Of a stretch of 64,000 bases of DNA, positions 41,509 to 50,277 are shown in pieces (the stretch's first letter is position 1; every line of letters begins with the position of its first letter). The notes beneath the pieces are model-generated. The model was not told the DNA's origin. It made no database searches and saw nothing but the letters and a program-made list of their open reading frames with translations. Origin of the DNA: Jiangella ureilytica. Its GTDB lineage: Bacteria > Actinomycetota > Actinomycetes > Jiangellales > Jiangellaceae. The stretch covers positions 1 through 64,000 of the forward strand of contig NZ_SMKL01000032.1 in NCBI RefSeq assembly GCF_004348545.1. Direction: 5' to 3'. The translations under genes and the position numbers were made by a program.

Positions 41509-41973
41509 GTGACAGTGCAAACCGGAACTCGCACGACCCGGCCGCGCACCACGCGCGCCCTGCAGGCGGGCGTGGTCCTCCAGGTGGTCTGCCTCCTGCT
41601 GCCGCTCCTCGACCTCTGGATCTTCGGCACGATCGAGCGGCACGTCGAGGCCGCCTACCCCGAGTGGGGGCCCGACGACGTCGCCGTCGACCGCAACGCG
41701 ATCGCGATCACCCTGGCCGTGGTCGGCGTCCTCGGCCTGCCAGGCTGGGCCGGCGCGCTCTGGGCGACCCGGCGGAACACGGGCCTGCGCGCTACAGTGA
41801 CGACGCTCTTCGCGCTCGGCATGGTGACGCTGCTCTCCGTCGCCGCGATGGGCGGCGAGCCCTACGACCGGTACGTGCCGCTCTGGCTGGGCACCACCAC
41901 GCTGCTCCTGCTCGCCGTGCCCGGCGTCGCGGCTGTCGTAGCCGTGTTCCGCGAGGCGGGCGACCGCCGCTGA
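41509..41973 (+). CDS. Small integral membrane protein, probable TetR target
   Basis: 154 residues with four hydrophobic segments (about 20-42, 66-86, 96-113, 120-143). I do not recognise a named family. The start is the GTG at 41509, which follows a purine-rich AGAGATGGGAG. It is followed after 13 bases by the YciI gene and lies next to the TetR operator candidate. Function unknown. Confidence 0.65.
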   Translation: MTVQTGTRTTRPRTTRALQAGVVLQVVCLLLPLLDLWIFGTIERHVEAAYPEWGPDDVAVDRNAIAITLAVVGVLGLPGWAGALWATRRNTGLRATVTTLFALGMVTLLSVAAMGGEPYDRYVPLWLGTTTLLLLAVPGVAAVVAVFREAGDRR

Positions 41974-41986
41974 AAGGAGACCAAGG

Positions 41987-42292
41987 ATGCCGACCTATCT
42001 GGTCACGCAGGCGCTGACCGGCCCGCAGTGGGACCCCGGCACGCCATTGGAGGAGCAGACGGACTGGGCGGCGCACCTCGACTTCGTGACCGGGCTCGCC
42101 GAGCGGGGCGTCATGCTGCTCGCGGGGCCGCTGGCCGGCGGCCGGCTCATCCTGCAGGTCGTCGAGGCCGAGTCCGAGGACGCCGTCCGCGCGATCGTCG
42201 GCGCCGACCCGTGGAACGACAGCCACCTGCGCACCACCTCGGTGCAGGAGTGGATCCTGCGGGTCGACCACCGCCGCACGTCGTCGGCCTGA
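41987..42292 (+). CDS. YciI-family protein
   Basis: 101 residues, dimeric ferredoxin-like fold. The pattern HLDFVTGLAERGVMLLAGPL and VEAESEDAVRAIVGADPW is that of YCII-related proteins. The catalytic-type His in AAHLDFV and Asp in GADPW are retained. A GAAAGGAGACC ribosome site precedes the ATG. It shares a transcript with the membrane protein upstream. Precise reaction unknown. Confidence 0.82.
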   Translation: MPTYLVTQALTGPQWDPGTPLEEQTDWAAHLDFVTGLAERGVMLLAGPLAGGRLILQVVEAESEDAVRAIVGADPWNDSHLRTTSVQEWILRVDHRRTSSA

Positions 42293-42297
42293 CGGCC

Positions 42298-44016
42298 TCA
42301 GCCCTCGGCTGCGGGCTCCACCCGCGCGCGAGCCCCGGCCGACGCCGTCGCCCCTGCCGTGGCCGCAGCTGACGCCGTCGCCGTCACGACCGCCGCCGCC
42401 GGTCCGCGGTCCTTCGCCGGGCCGTACAGGGCGCGGCCGGGCCGCGCGCCGGTGAGGGCGCCGTCGCGCAGCACCGCCGTCCCCGACACGAAGACGTCGT
42501 CGACACCCTCGGCGAACTGACGAGGGCGCTCGAAGGTGGCCGGGGCGAGGCTGCGCTCGAGCGAGAAGACGATGACGTCGGCCACCGCGCCGTCGCGCAG
42601 GACTCCGCGATCGGGCAGGCCGAGGCGCTGGGCGGGGAACGACGACATCTTGCGGATCGCCTCGGGCAGGCTGAGCAGCCGCTCCTCGCGAACGAAGTCG
42701 GCCAGGACCCGGGTGAAGCAGCCGTAGGCGCGCGGGCTCGGGGCCAGGCCGATGAAGACGGAGTCGCTGGCGATCATGCCGAGCGGGTGGCAGACGAACT
42801 TCCACAGCGTCATCGCGTGCGGGCTGGGCCGCGTGAACGTGGCGCCCGGGTTGGCCGCCACGAGGCCGCAGACGGCAGCGCCGAGCGAGCTGCCCAGCGT
42901 GCTGACGACCTCGCTCAGGTACCAGCCCTCGAAGCGGTCCCACTCGGGGCTGGTCAGGTAGCCCAGCCGTAGGTCGGAGAACGGAGCGCTGGCGACGTAC
43001 TGCCGGGCCGCACCGCTGGCTTCGATCTCGGCGGCGATGCGGTCACGGGTCCCGCCGTCGGCGAGCCGTTCGCGGAGCCTGTCGGGGCCGCCCTCCTGCG
43101 CCCAGAGCGGCAGCAGCCGGCTCAGCCGGGTGCCGCCCCACTCGTAGGTGTAGGTGTCGAAGGTGACGTCGAGGCCGGCGTCGCGCTCGTCCTGCAGCAG
43201 GTCGAGCATGCGCTGCGCCCCGCCGGCGTACGACGCGCGGGCGGACCGAGAGAAGTGCGTGACCTGCAGCGGAGCGCCCGACCGGCGGGCGATGTCGACC
43301 GCCTCGCGGAACGGGTCGAGGTAGGTGTCGCCCAGGCCGTAGCGGACGTGGGTGTGGTACATCCCGCCCAGCTCGGCCGCCTCGGCCGCCAGCGCGACCA
43401 GCTCGTCGGTCGTGGCGTGCGCGCCGGGCGGGTAGTCCAGGCCGGTCGACAGCCCGAAGGCGCCGTCGTACATCGCCTCGCGGACCTGGGCCCGCATGCG
43501 GTCGAGTGCGGCGCCGTCGGCGACGCCCGGCTCCCAGCCCAGCGCGTTGACCCGCAGCGCCGTGTTGCCGACCATCGTCGCGACGTTGACGGCGACGGCG
43601 CGGTCGTAGGTGGCGAGCTGGTCGGCGATGGAGCGCCAGCCCAGCGGCTCGGCGGGGAGCCCGGCGATGCCGGCGTTCTGCTCCGCGAACGCGCTCAGGT
43701 CGGCCGGCCGGTCGTACGGCGCGTAGGAGAGGCCGTCGACGCCGATGACCTCGGTGGTGACGCCTTGGCGGATCTTCATCTCCAGGTCGGGGTCGCCGAG
43801 GAGCACGAGGTCGGAGTGGCTGTGCAGGTCGATGAGGCCGGGCGCGACGAGGCGGCCGGTGGCGTCGACGCGCTCGCGGGCCGGCACGTGCTCCGTCGAG
43901 CCGCGCAGCAGCGTCACCCTGCCGTCCCGGAAGCCGACGGCGGCCGTGAAGGCCGGGTTGCCGGTGCCGTCGACGACGGTGCCGTGCTCGATGAGCACGT
44001 CGAAGGGGGCGCTCAC
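42298..44016 (-). CDS. N-acyl-D-amino-acid deacylase-type amidohydrolase
   Basis: 572 residues. The metal-binding strand DLHSHSDL has His65 and His67; TTEVIGVDGLSYAP follows, where classical D-aminoacylases have a bridging Cys (GNCG) and this protein has Asp. Later blocks (GLDYPPGA, YHTHVRYG, LQVTHFS) are those of the family. The last 40 residues are an Ala/Thr-rich tail with no homology. The GTG at 44016 overlaps the dehydratase stop as GTGA. It would hydrolyse an N-acyl amide in the cytoplasm, and its coupling to a sugar-acid dehydratase suggests an N-acylated sugar acid or amino-acid conjugate as substrate. Confidence 0.85.
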   Translation of the reverse strand: MSAPFDVLIEHGTVVDGTGNPAFTAAVGFRDGRVTLLRGSTEHVPARERVDATGRLVAPGLIDLHSHSDLVLLGDPDLEMKIRQGVTTEVIGVDGLSYAPYDRPADLSAFAEQNAGIAGLPAEPLGWRSIADQLATYDRAVAVNVATMVGNTALRVNALGWEPGVADGAALDRMRAQVREAMYDGAFGLSTGLDYPPGAHATTDELVALAAEAAELGGMYHTHVRYGLGDTYLDPFREAVDIARRSGAPLQVTHFSRSARASYAGGAQRMLDLLQDERDAGLDVTFDTYTYEWGGTRLSRLLPLWAQEGGPDRLRERLADGGTRDRIAAEIEASGAARQYVASAPFSDLRLGYLTSPEWDRFEGWYLSEVVSTLGSSLGAAVCGLVAANPGATFTRPSPHAMTLWKFVCHPLGMIASDSVFIGLAPSPRAYGCFTRVLADFVREERLLSLPEAIRKMSSFPAQRLGLPDRGVLRDGAVADVIVFSLERSLAPATFERPRQFAEGVDDVFVSGTAVLRDGALTGARPGRALYGPAKDRGPAAAVVTATASAAATAGATASAGARARVEPAAEG

Positions 44017-45188
44017 CGGGTGCCGCCCAGGTCCAGGACGAAGCGGGGCTCGGAGCGGTCCAGCTCGTCCAGCCGCAGCCGCGGGCCGAGGCCCGGTGAC
44101 GGGTCCACCCGCCAGACGCCGCCGTCGACCCGCGGCGGGTTCTCGACGTAGCGCTCCCAGTACGGCGCCTGCTCGGGCGTGATCATCGACTCGCTCATGA
44201 GGAAGTTCGGCAGGGTGGCCGACAGCTGCCAGGTCGCCGCGCTCTGCAGTGGCCCGAACGGGTTGTGGAAGGCGACGGAGACGCCGTGCGTCTCGGCGAG
44301 CGTGGCGATCTTCTTCGCCGCCGTCAGCCCGCCGCAGATGCCGACGTCGGGCTGGGCGACGGCGACCGAGTGCTGTTCGATGAAGGGCGCGCTGGAGAGG
44401 TGGTTGCCCCAGCGCTCCCCCGCCGCGATGGGCGTGCTGACCCGGCTCGACACCTCGCGCAGCCAGTCCGGGCGCTCGTAGGGCACCGGCTCCTCGATGA
44501 ACGTGAGGTCGTACGGTGCCAGCGCCTCGGCCAGCCGGATCGAGTTCGCGACGTTCAGCCGGCCGTGGCAGTCGACCATGAGGTGGACGTCGGGGCCGGC
44601 GGCCTCGCGGGCGGCCTCGAAGAACTCGGCGATGTAGCCGAAGATCCATGGCGGCAGCAGCTCGGTCTCGGTCTGGCGGGCCGGGACCAGTTGGCCGTGC
44701 TCGTGGTGGACGCTGGTCACCTTCTCGTAGAACCCGGGCAGCGTCGTCTTGACGGCCCGGAACCCCGCGTCGACCCGGGCGCGCACCGTCGCCGCCAGCG
44801 CGTCCGGCGACTCGCCGGCCCTGGCGTGGGTGTAGACCAGCACCTCGTCGCGGAACGCGCCGCCGAGCAGTCGGTGCACGGGCACGCCCAGCACCCGCGC
44901 GTTGAGGTCCCACAGCGCCATGTCGATGGCGCTGATGCCGATGGTCAGCAGCGTCCCCCCGAGGAACGCGTCGCGGTACATCCGCTCGCTGAGCTGCTCG
45001 ATCCGAGTCGGGTCCTGACCGCGCAGCTCGTCGCCGAGCTCCTCGAGCAGCGCCACGATCGACCGCGTCCGCCGCCGCATGGCGACCTCGGCCTCCCCGA
45101 CCGCGCCGTCGTCGGTCTCGACCCTGACGTACACGGCGTTGTAGAAGCCGAAGTCCACCGGCCACGAGCGAATTCGATCGATCCTCAT
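44013..45188 (-). CDS. Enolase-superfamily sugar-acid dehydratase (mandelate racemase/ManD-like)
   Basis: 391 residues. Metal ligands are Asp206, Glu232 and Glu258 (DCHGR, IEEP, GERW); His208 and His308 (FHNPFGPLQ) are positioned as acid/base residues as in gluconate/mannonate and galactonate dehydratases; Lys147 in RAVKTT is the second base position. Such enzymes remove water from C2-C3 of an aldonate or aldarate to form a 2-keto-3-deoxy acid. The ATG at 45188 has GGAGG five bases upstream; the GTG at 45194 overlaps that site and is rejected. The promoter (TTGCTA, 17 bases, TAGGTT on the minus strand, 45206-45234) carries the regulon motif over its spacer and -10. Confidence 0.87.
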   Translation of the reverse strand: MRIDRIRSWPVDFGFYNAVYVRVETDDGAVGEAEVAMRRRTRSIVALLEELGDELRGQDPTRIEQLSERMYRDAFLGGTLLTIGISAIDMALWDLNARVLGVPVHRLLGGAFRDEVLVYTHARAGESPDALAATVRARVDAGFRAVKTTLPGFYEKVTSVHHEHGQLVPARQTETELLPPWIFGYIAEFFEAAREAAGPDVHLMVDCHGRLNVANSIRLAEALAPYDLTFIEEPVPYERPDWLREVSSRVSTPIAAGERWGNHLSSAPFIEQHSVAVAQPDVGICGGLTAAKKIATLAETHGVSVAFHNPFGPLQSAATWQLSATLPNFLMSESMITPEQAPYWERYVENPPRVDGGVWRVDPSPGLGPRLRLDELDRSEPRFVLDLGGTR

Positions 45189-45206
45189 GGGCACCTCCTT
45201 CCTAGA

Positions 45207-45221
45207 ACCTAGGACTTAGGT
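45207..45221. promoter_or_regulatory. Regulon motif, site A (dehydratase promoter)
   Basis: ACCTAGGACTTAGGT (read on the other strand as ACCTAAGTCCTAGGT) matches the perfect site at 62214-62228 at 12 of 15 positions. It overlaps the -10 and spacer of the predicted dehydratase promoter and lies 74 bases upstream of the GntR start, where it could also autoregulate. Confidence 0.6.
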
Positions 45222-45294
45222 GTTTACTTAGCAAGTACTGCACTATGCTCGTGGCTGACCTGCCCCGTAGTGGTGGAGAGGATGTGACGCGACA

Positions 45295-46080
45295 GTGGCG
45301 CGATCCGGCACAGAGGTGGACGGGCCCGCGCCCGCCGCGCGCGACGACCGCCTCACCCGTCGGCTGTCCGACCACGGCCGCCGCGTCCCCCTCGGGGTCC
45401 AGGTGGCCGAGCGCATCCGCGCCGACATCTCCAAGGGCGGCCTGCAGCCCGGTGACGAGCTGCCGTCGGAGTCCGAGTACGGCGAGCGCTTCGACGTCAG
45501 CCAGCGCGTGGTCCGCGACGCGCTGCGCACCCTCAACAACGAGGGCATCATCTCGACCCGGCAGGGCAAGCGCGCCGTCGTCGGCAGCCTCCGCCCGGCC
45601 GCCATGGGCAACTACATCCGCTTCCTCGTCGACACCGACCCCGCGGCCATCGACGAGCTGATGGACTTCCGCGCCCTGCTCGAGGGGCACGCCGCCCGGC
45701 TGGCCGCCGAGCGCGCCTCCGACGACGACATCGCCGAGATGAAGCGCGCCCTGAACCGGGTGCTCGAGACCGGCGACGACCTCGAGGCGCGAGTCCCGGC
45801 CGACCTGCGCCTGCACGAGCTGATCTCGCAGTCCTGCGGCAACCGGCTGGTCGACAGCATGCTGCAGGTGCTGTCCGAGACGCTGGCCGAGGAACGACGA
45901 CGAGGCGCGCAGATCACGCGGTCGAAGGGCATCGGGCACGACGAGACCAACCAGCAGCACGTCGCGCTGGTCGAGGCCATCGCCGCCCGCGACGGCGACG
46001 CCGCCGAACGGCGCGCGGTCGAGATCGTCCAGCGGGCGCTGGGCTACTGGTCCGCGGCCGCCCGCCATGACGGGTCCTGA
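45295..46080 (+). CDS. FadR-subfamily GntR regulator, proposed master of the 42-63 kb regulon
   Basis: 261 residues. The winged helix (about 30-100) shows LPSESEYGERFDVSQRVVRDAL and the wing TRQGKRAVV; the FCD domain (about 115-250) carries the metal-site residues DLRLHELI and NQQHVALVEAI. The GTG at 45295 was used; a GGAGAGG lies 14 bases upstream, rather far, so the start is not certain. Its 3' end overlaps the start of the cytosolic propeller gene by 14 bases. Its position at the centre of the locus and the shared 15-bp palindrome at three promoters make it the likely repressor. Confidence 0.87.
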   Translation: MARSGTEVDGPAPAARDDRLTRRLSDHGRRVPLGVQVAERIRADISKGGLQPGDELPSESEYGERFDVSQRVVRDALRTLNNEGIISTRQGKRAVVGSLRPAAMGNYIRFLVDTDPAAIDELMDFRALLEGHAARLAAERASDDDIAEMKRALNRVLETGDDLEARVPADLRLHELISQSCGNRLVDSMLQVLSETLAEERRRGAQITRSKGIGHDETNQQHVALVEAIAARDGDAAERRAVEIVQRALGYWSAAARHDGS

Positions 46081-48526
46081 CGGCTCCTGGCTGACGCCGC
46101 GGGCCGTCGCGAACCGCGGTTCCAGTCCGCTGACCGGGACGGGCGCGCCGCCGCGCGCCGCCGCGTCGTGGTCCACCGGCGCCGACGTCCGCCAGGTCGC
46201 GGAGTTCACCGGGCCGGACGGGGCGCCGTGTGTCCTGGTGCTGGCCGGCGCGACGCTGCAGGCGTGGACGTGGGACGGGGCGCTGATGTGGTCGGACGGG
46301 ACGTCCGCGGTGACGCGGGTCCTGCACGTGCGCGACGGGACCGCTCTCGTGTTGTCGGGCGAGCGGCTGGTGCGGCGGATCGCATCGTCGACCGGCGCCG
46401 AAACCTGGCGCGACGCGGCCCCGGACGGGACGAACCTGTCCGGGCCGGGGTCGTCGAAACTGGCCCGTGTGGGCGGGCGGACGCTCTGGTTCACCGCGCC
46501 CACCTACGCGACCGCCGTCACGTGCCGCGAGCTGCTGCCCGACGGCACTGTCGACACACTGTGGGTGCGCGACTTCGGCGGCCACTACGACACCGGCTTC
46601 GGCCCGGTCATGGTGGTCGCCGACGTGCTCGGCGGCGGCGTGCCGCAGCTGCTGCTGTCGACCCGCACCGGCTCGGACTACGGCACCGGAGACGACGACG
46701 TCAGCAGCGAGCGACTGGTGCTCGGCCGCGAGGACGGCCGGCTGCTGCAGGTCGTGCTCGACATCTCGACCGGCGCGACGGTGACCGAGGTCGCCTACCG
46801 TCCCGACCCCGGCGACTACCCGTGCGCCCGCCCGTACGGCCTGCTCACAACGGCGTCTGGGCCGGGCGGGCGCGTCGTGGTCATGGTGAGCTGCCAGGTC
46901 GAGGAGTACTACGCCGTCACCCGGGTCGGCGGCGGCGAGCTGTCGCGGGCGTGGGGGCGGTTCGTCGAGAAGGACTGGCCGCACGACGCCCAGGAACTCC
47001 GACCACAACTCACCTCCCTCGTCGAGCGGCCGGGCGCGAACCCGTGGCTGGTCACCGGCCACCACGACGGCGTCACCTGGAGCACCGTCGTCGACGACGC
47101 CGTCACCGGCGCGCGCGTGCGGTCGCTGCCCGGCCACTACTTCTGGGGCACGCACGACGGCGGCCGGCTCGCGATCGTCTCCCCGGCGACCACGCGGACG
47201 CTGACCGGGCGGGAGCCGACGCTGGCGGTGCGGCTGGACGACTGGGGAGTCGTGCGGTCGCACGACGGTCACCCGGTGGTGTGCGGCACGGATGAGCTGC
47301 CGGCCGACGTGTCGTTCCACGCCGAGCGGCGGTCCGTGGTCGGCCTCGCCGGCGGGCTGATGACGCGGCGTCCGGACGGTGCGGCGGCCCTGTGGTCGCC
47401 GGCTTCCGGCGCGACGGTGACCCTGCCCGTGGGCGACACGGTCGCGGCTCATCCGAGTGCCGGCGGCGCCGTCGTGCTGGTGACGGGCGACGGTGCGTTG
47501 CATCGGGTCAGGCCCGATCTGTCTCCGGGTGGCGTGGTGCGGCCGGCCGGGCGCCGGGCGCAGGCGCTCGTCGTCACCGACCACGACCGGCCGGTACTGG
47601 TGCTCGACGGCGAGCGCTCCAGTAGGGCGATCGAGCTGGACGGGGTTGCGCGCGCCTTGCCGGGCCGGGTCGTGGCGGCCGCGCGCGAGCCGTCCGGTGC
47701 CGCCGTCGTCGCCTGTCTCGAGGACGACGGCGTGAGCTGTCACCGTCTCGGCGACGGTGCCGTGGCGGGTGCGGTCCGCACTGCCGGCCGGCCGACTCAT
47801 GCGGTGCTGTTCGACGAGGCGCGGCTGCTGCTGGTGGCCGCCCGGACCGGCGTGCATACCGCGACCATCGGCGTCCACCGCCTGGACGGCGAGCCACTCT
47901 GGACCGATCCCGACCAGGGCCCGCACCCGAACCTCCCCGCCGTCGCGCGGGATGCCGACGGCCGCCGGCTGGTCGCGTACGACGATCACGGCCAGCTCAC
48001 TGTCCGCGACGCTCTGACGGGCGAGGTGCTCGCGAAGGACGACTGGACGGCCGCCTACACGACACCCGTGCGGGTGGATGATCCCGCCGGCTGGCTGCGG
48101 GTGGGCGGGATCCACGGCGTCGACGCGGTGGACGAGGCCGGTGTCGTTCGCTGGCGGCGGGGTGCACCCCTGTGGACGTACCACCCCGGCGAGGCGGCGC
48201 TCGCGGGTTCCGTGCTCGGGTGTGTGACGCGCGACGGCCGGTTGGACGCCTTCGCAGTCGGCGACGGACGGGTGGTGTGGAGCGTCGAGCTGGGGGCGGT
48301 CGCACATCGGGCGCCGCTGGTCGCGGTGACGCTCGGGGGTGGCTGGAGCTTCGTGGCCGGGACCGCCCGGGGCACGCTGGTCGCCATCGACGCGGTGAGC
48401 GGGCAGCGGCTCGAATGGTCCGTGGAGCTCCGCGTCGCCGTCGAGACCCTCGCCGTCGGTGACTTCGGCGGGCCTCGCCTGCTGGCCGGGACCGCCGACG
48501 GCGTCGTCCACGCGATCGCGTTCTGA
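46067..48526 (+). CDS. Cytosolic PQQ/WD-like beta-propeller protein, coupled to the GntR gene
   Basis: 819 residues, no signal peptide and no membrane segment. It is built of repeated beta blades with PQQ-type W/L-x-x-G signatures (ALMWSDG, TGAETWRDA, DEAGVVRWRRG, DGRVVWSVELG, SGQRLEWSVEL). Its start region (SWLTPRAVANRGSSPL) resembles the propeller at 50278 (WSLPRADARNTGHQPL), so these are relatives. The ATG at 46067 lies inside the GntR gene in another frame, so the two are translationally coupled. There is no catalytic motif. It may be a scaffold or an adaptor that modulates the regulator; this is speculation. Confidence 0.75.
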   Translation: MTGPDGSWLTPRAVANRGSSPLTGTGAPPRAAASWSTGADVRQVAEFTGPDGAPCVLVLAGATLQAWTWDGALMWSDGTSAVTRVLHVRDGTALVLSGERLVRRIASSTGAETWRDAAPDGTNLSGPGSSKLARVGGRTLWFTAPTYATAVTCRELLPDGTVDTLWVRDFGGHYDTGFGPVMVVADVLGGGVPQLLLSTRTGSDYGTGDDDVSSERLVLGREDGRLLQVVLDISTGATVTEVAYRPDPGDYPCARPYGLLTTASGPGGRVVVMVSCQVEEYYAVTRVGGGELSRAWGRFVEKDWPHDAQELRPQLTSLVERPGANPWLVTGHHDGVTWSTVVDDAVTGARVRSLPGHYFWGTHDGGRLAIVSPATTRTLTGREPTLAVRLDDWGVVRSHDGHPVVCGTDELPADVSFHAERRSVVGLAGGLMTRRPDGAAALWSPASGATVTLPVGDTVAAHPSAGGAVVLVTGDGALHRVRPDLSPGGVVRPAGRRAQALVVTDHDRPVLVLDGERSSRAIELDGVARALPGRVVAAAREPSGAAVVACLEDDGVSCHRLGDGAVAGAVRTAGRPTHAVLFDEARLLLVAARTGVHTATIGVHRLDGEPLWTDPDQGPHPNLPAVARDADGRRLVAYDDHGQLTVRDALTGEVLAKDDWTAAYTTPVRVDDPAGWLRVGGIHGVDAVDEAGVVRWRRGAPLWTYHPGEAALAGSVLGCVTRDGRLDAFAVGDGRVVWSVELGAVAHRAPLVAVTLGGGWSFVAGTARGTLVAIDAVSGQRLEWSVELRVAVETLAVGDFGGPRLLAGTADGVVHAIAF

Positions 48527-48625
48527 CGCATTCCGGTCCCGGCCTCGGTCGGGTTCCGCCGGGCCGCTGGCCGGGGACACCCTCGCCCGGGCGTGGAACG
48601 GGTATGGACGGCGCAAATCGCCTCA

Positions 48626-48661
48626 TGATAGGACCTAGGTCATGTAACTAAGGTCCTAGGT
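48626..48661. promoter_or_regulatory. Regulon motif, sites B1 and B2 (secreted propeller promoter)
   Basis: Two copies: TGATAGGACCTAGGT at 48626-48640 and ACTAAGGTCCTAGGT at 48647-48661. Each matches ACATAGGTCCTATGT at 12 of 15 positions, B1 when read on the other strand. Their centres are 21 bases apart, two helical turns, and they end 20 bases before the ATG at 48682, so binding would block transcription of the secreted propeller genes. Confidence 0.65.
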
Positions 48662-48681
48662 CCTGTGGTAAGGAGCCCGCC

Positions 48682-50241
48682 ATGCCACGTCGTCACCTGT
48701 TCCGGAACGTCATCGCCGCGGTCGGCACCCTTGCGACCACCGCCGCCGGGCTCGGCCTCACCGCCGTCCCGGCCCATGCCGTCGACCCCGAGGACGGCAC
48801 CGTCATCCAGCTCTCCGACGGAAGCTACCTGCCGATCGTGCCCGTCACCGGGCACTCCCCCGTCGAGGCCGTCGGCTACCGAGTCAGCGGTGGGCAGTTG
48901 CGCGCCTACGACCAGGACGGCGTCCAGCTGTGGGCGCGTTCCACCACCGGCACGCAGTTGTCCGGCGGCTACGACTTCGACGCCGACGGCTGGCCGGACG
49001 TCGCCGTCGTGATCTCGGCCAGCGCCGGCAGTACCTGCGGCGTCTCGCCCCTCACCACCACGACGCTGCACTTCTACCAGGGCGCCACCGGCACCCAGCA
49101 CACGCCGCTGAGCCCGCTGAGCGACATCTGCTGGTCGTTCCCGGGCACGACCCCGTACCCGACGCACCAGTGGTCGGAGCTCGCACCGCTGTGGGGTGAC
49201 GAGACCAGCACGCTGTTCACGTCGCCCTACTACGCGACGACGTCGTGGTACCTCGGGTTCGCGAGCGGGTCGTTCACCACGGCCGGCGCGCTCTACTACC
49301 CGTCGACGTCGTCGTACGACGCCACGTACACGAACGCACAACCCAACACCTACCCCACCGGTACCGACTACATCCAGTACGCGCACGTCGCGAACGGCCT
49401 CGTGACCTCCGTATCCGGACAGAACCGGGCCGTCTTCTGGACCAGCGGCCGCGTGCTGCAGTACGCGATCGGCGCGCTGAGCAGCAGTCAGCTGGTCGCC
49501 GACCGGCCGTACCTGACCGGCGGGCGCACCGACATCGCCGGGCGCAACTACGGTCTGGTCGCCGTCGACCCCGGCAGCCCGAACTCGATCGTCCTGCTGG
49601 CCGGCACGAGCAACTACTCGCTCTACCAGGACGCGATCACCGGCACCCAGTCCTACGACGTCTGGGGCGGCATCGAGCGGCACGTGTCGATCTACAACGC
49701 CGCCGCGAACACCGTCCAGGACCGGTTCTTCAGCTACGCCCACGACAACAACGACGGGCACCGCTACCAGAACCGCGTCTCCTACCCCGCGCACCCGTTC
49801 GTCCGGCGCGCGGGCGCCTCGCGGCTGGCCTACAACGTGTTCCGCGACGGCCGCTGGCGCCTGCACGTCAGCCAGGCCGGCTCCACGACCTCGCTGTACG
49901 AGCTCGACGACGTCTTCCTGTGGGACATCGCCGACCTCGACGGCGACGGCACGCCGGAGTGGCTGATCAGCCCGACCCGTTACGGCACCGACCCGCTGGG
50001 CCCGGCCTACTACTTCCCGAAGTGGCAGACCGGCGCCTACCACTGGGACGAGACGGCGCTGACCCTCACCAGCATCGCCTCCTTCCCCGGCGTCATCCCG
50101 CATCTGCAGAAGTCGTTCACGACGGCGAACACCACGAGCAGCGACGGCTCCCTGGCGAGCGTGCCGATCGTCGCCGACTCCGGCGGGCTCGAGTTCCTGG
50201 TGCGCACCAGCGCCGGAGCCGTGGAGCGCCGCACCCTCTGA
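48682..50241 (+). CDS. Secreted protein of unknown function, FG-GAP/propeller-like
   Basis: 519 residues. Sec signal peptide with likely cleavage after VPAHA near residue 33. The mature protein is rich in Tyr, Ser and Thr, with short calcium-type loops (DFDADGWPD, DLDGDGTPEW) and repeated strands; no catalytic signature is recognisable. A GTAAGGAG ribosome site precedes the ATG. It is followed after 36 bases by a Tat-exported propeller on the same strand. The pair probably forms a surface or extracellular binding module for the substrate of this locus. Confidence 0.75.
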   Translation: MPRRHLFRNVIAAVGTLATTAAGLGLTAVPAHAVDPEDGTVIQLSDGSYLPIVPVTGHSPVEAVGYRVSGGQLRAYDQDGVQLWARSTTGTQLSGGYDFDADGWPDVAVVISASAGSTCGVSPLTTTTLHFYQGATGTQHTPLSPLSDICWSFPGTTPYPTHQWSELAPLWGDETSTLFTSPYYATTSWYLGFASGSFTTAGALYYPSTSSYDATYTNAQPNTYPTGTDYIQYAHVANGLVTSVSGQNRAVFWTSGRVLQYAIGALSSSQLVADRPYLTGGRTDIAGRNYGLVAVDPGSPNSIVLLAGTSNYSLYQDAITGTQSYDVWGGIERHVSIYNAAANTVQDRFFSYAHDNNDGHRYQNRVSYPAHPFVRRAGASRLAYNVFRDGRWRLHVSQAGSTTSLYELDDVFLWDIADLDGDGTPEWLISPTRYGTDPLGPAYYFPKWQTGAYHWDETALTLTSIASFPGVIPHLQKSFTTANTTSSDGSLASVPIVADSGGLEFLVRTSAGAVERRTL

Positions 50242-50277
50242 CCCGCACGCGACCCACGCAACGATCGGAGACCCGAG

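Noticed and set aside
45914-48616. 900-residue minus-strand frame opposite the cytosolic propeller
   Set aside because: Low-complexity His/Arg/Pro translation. It would also run through the end of the GntR gene.
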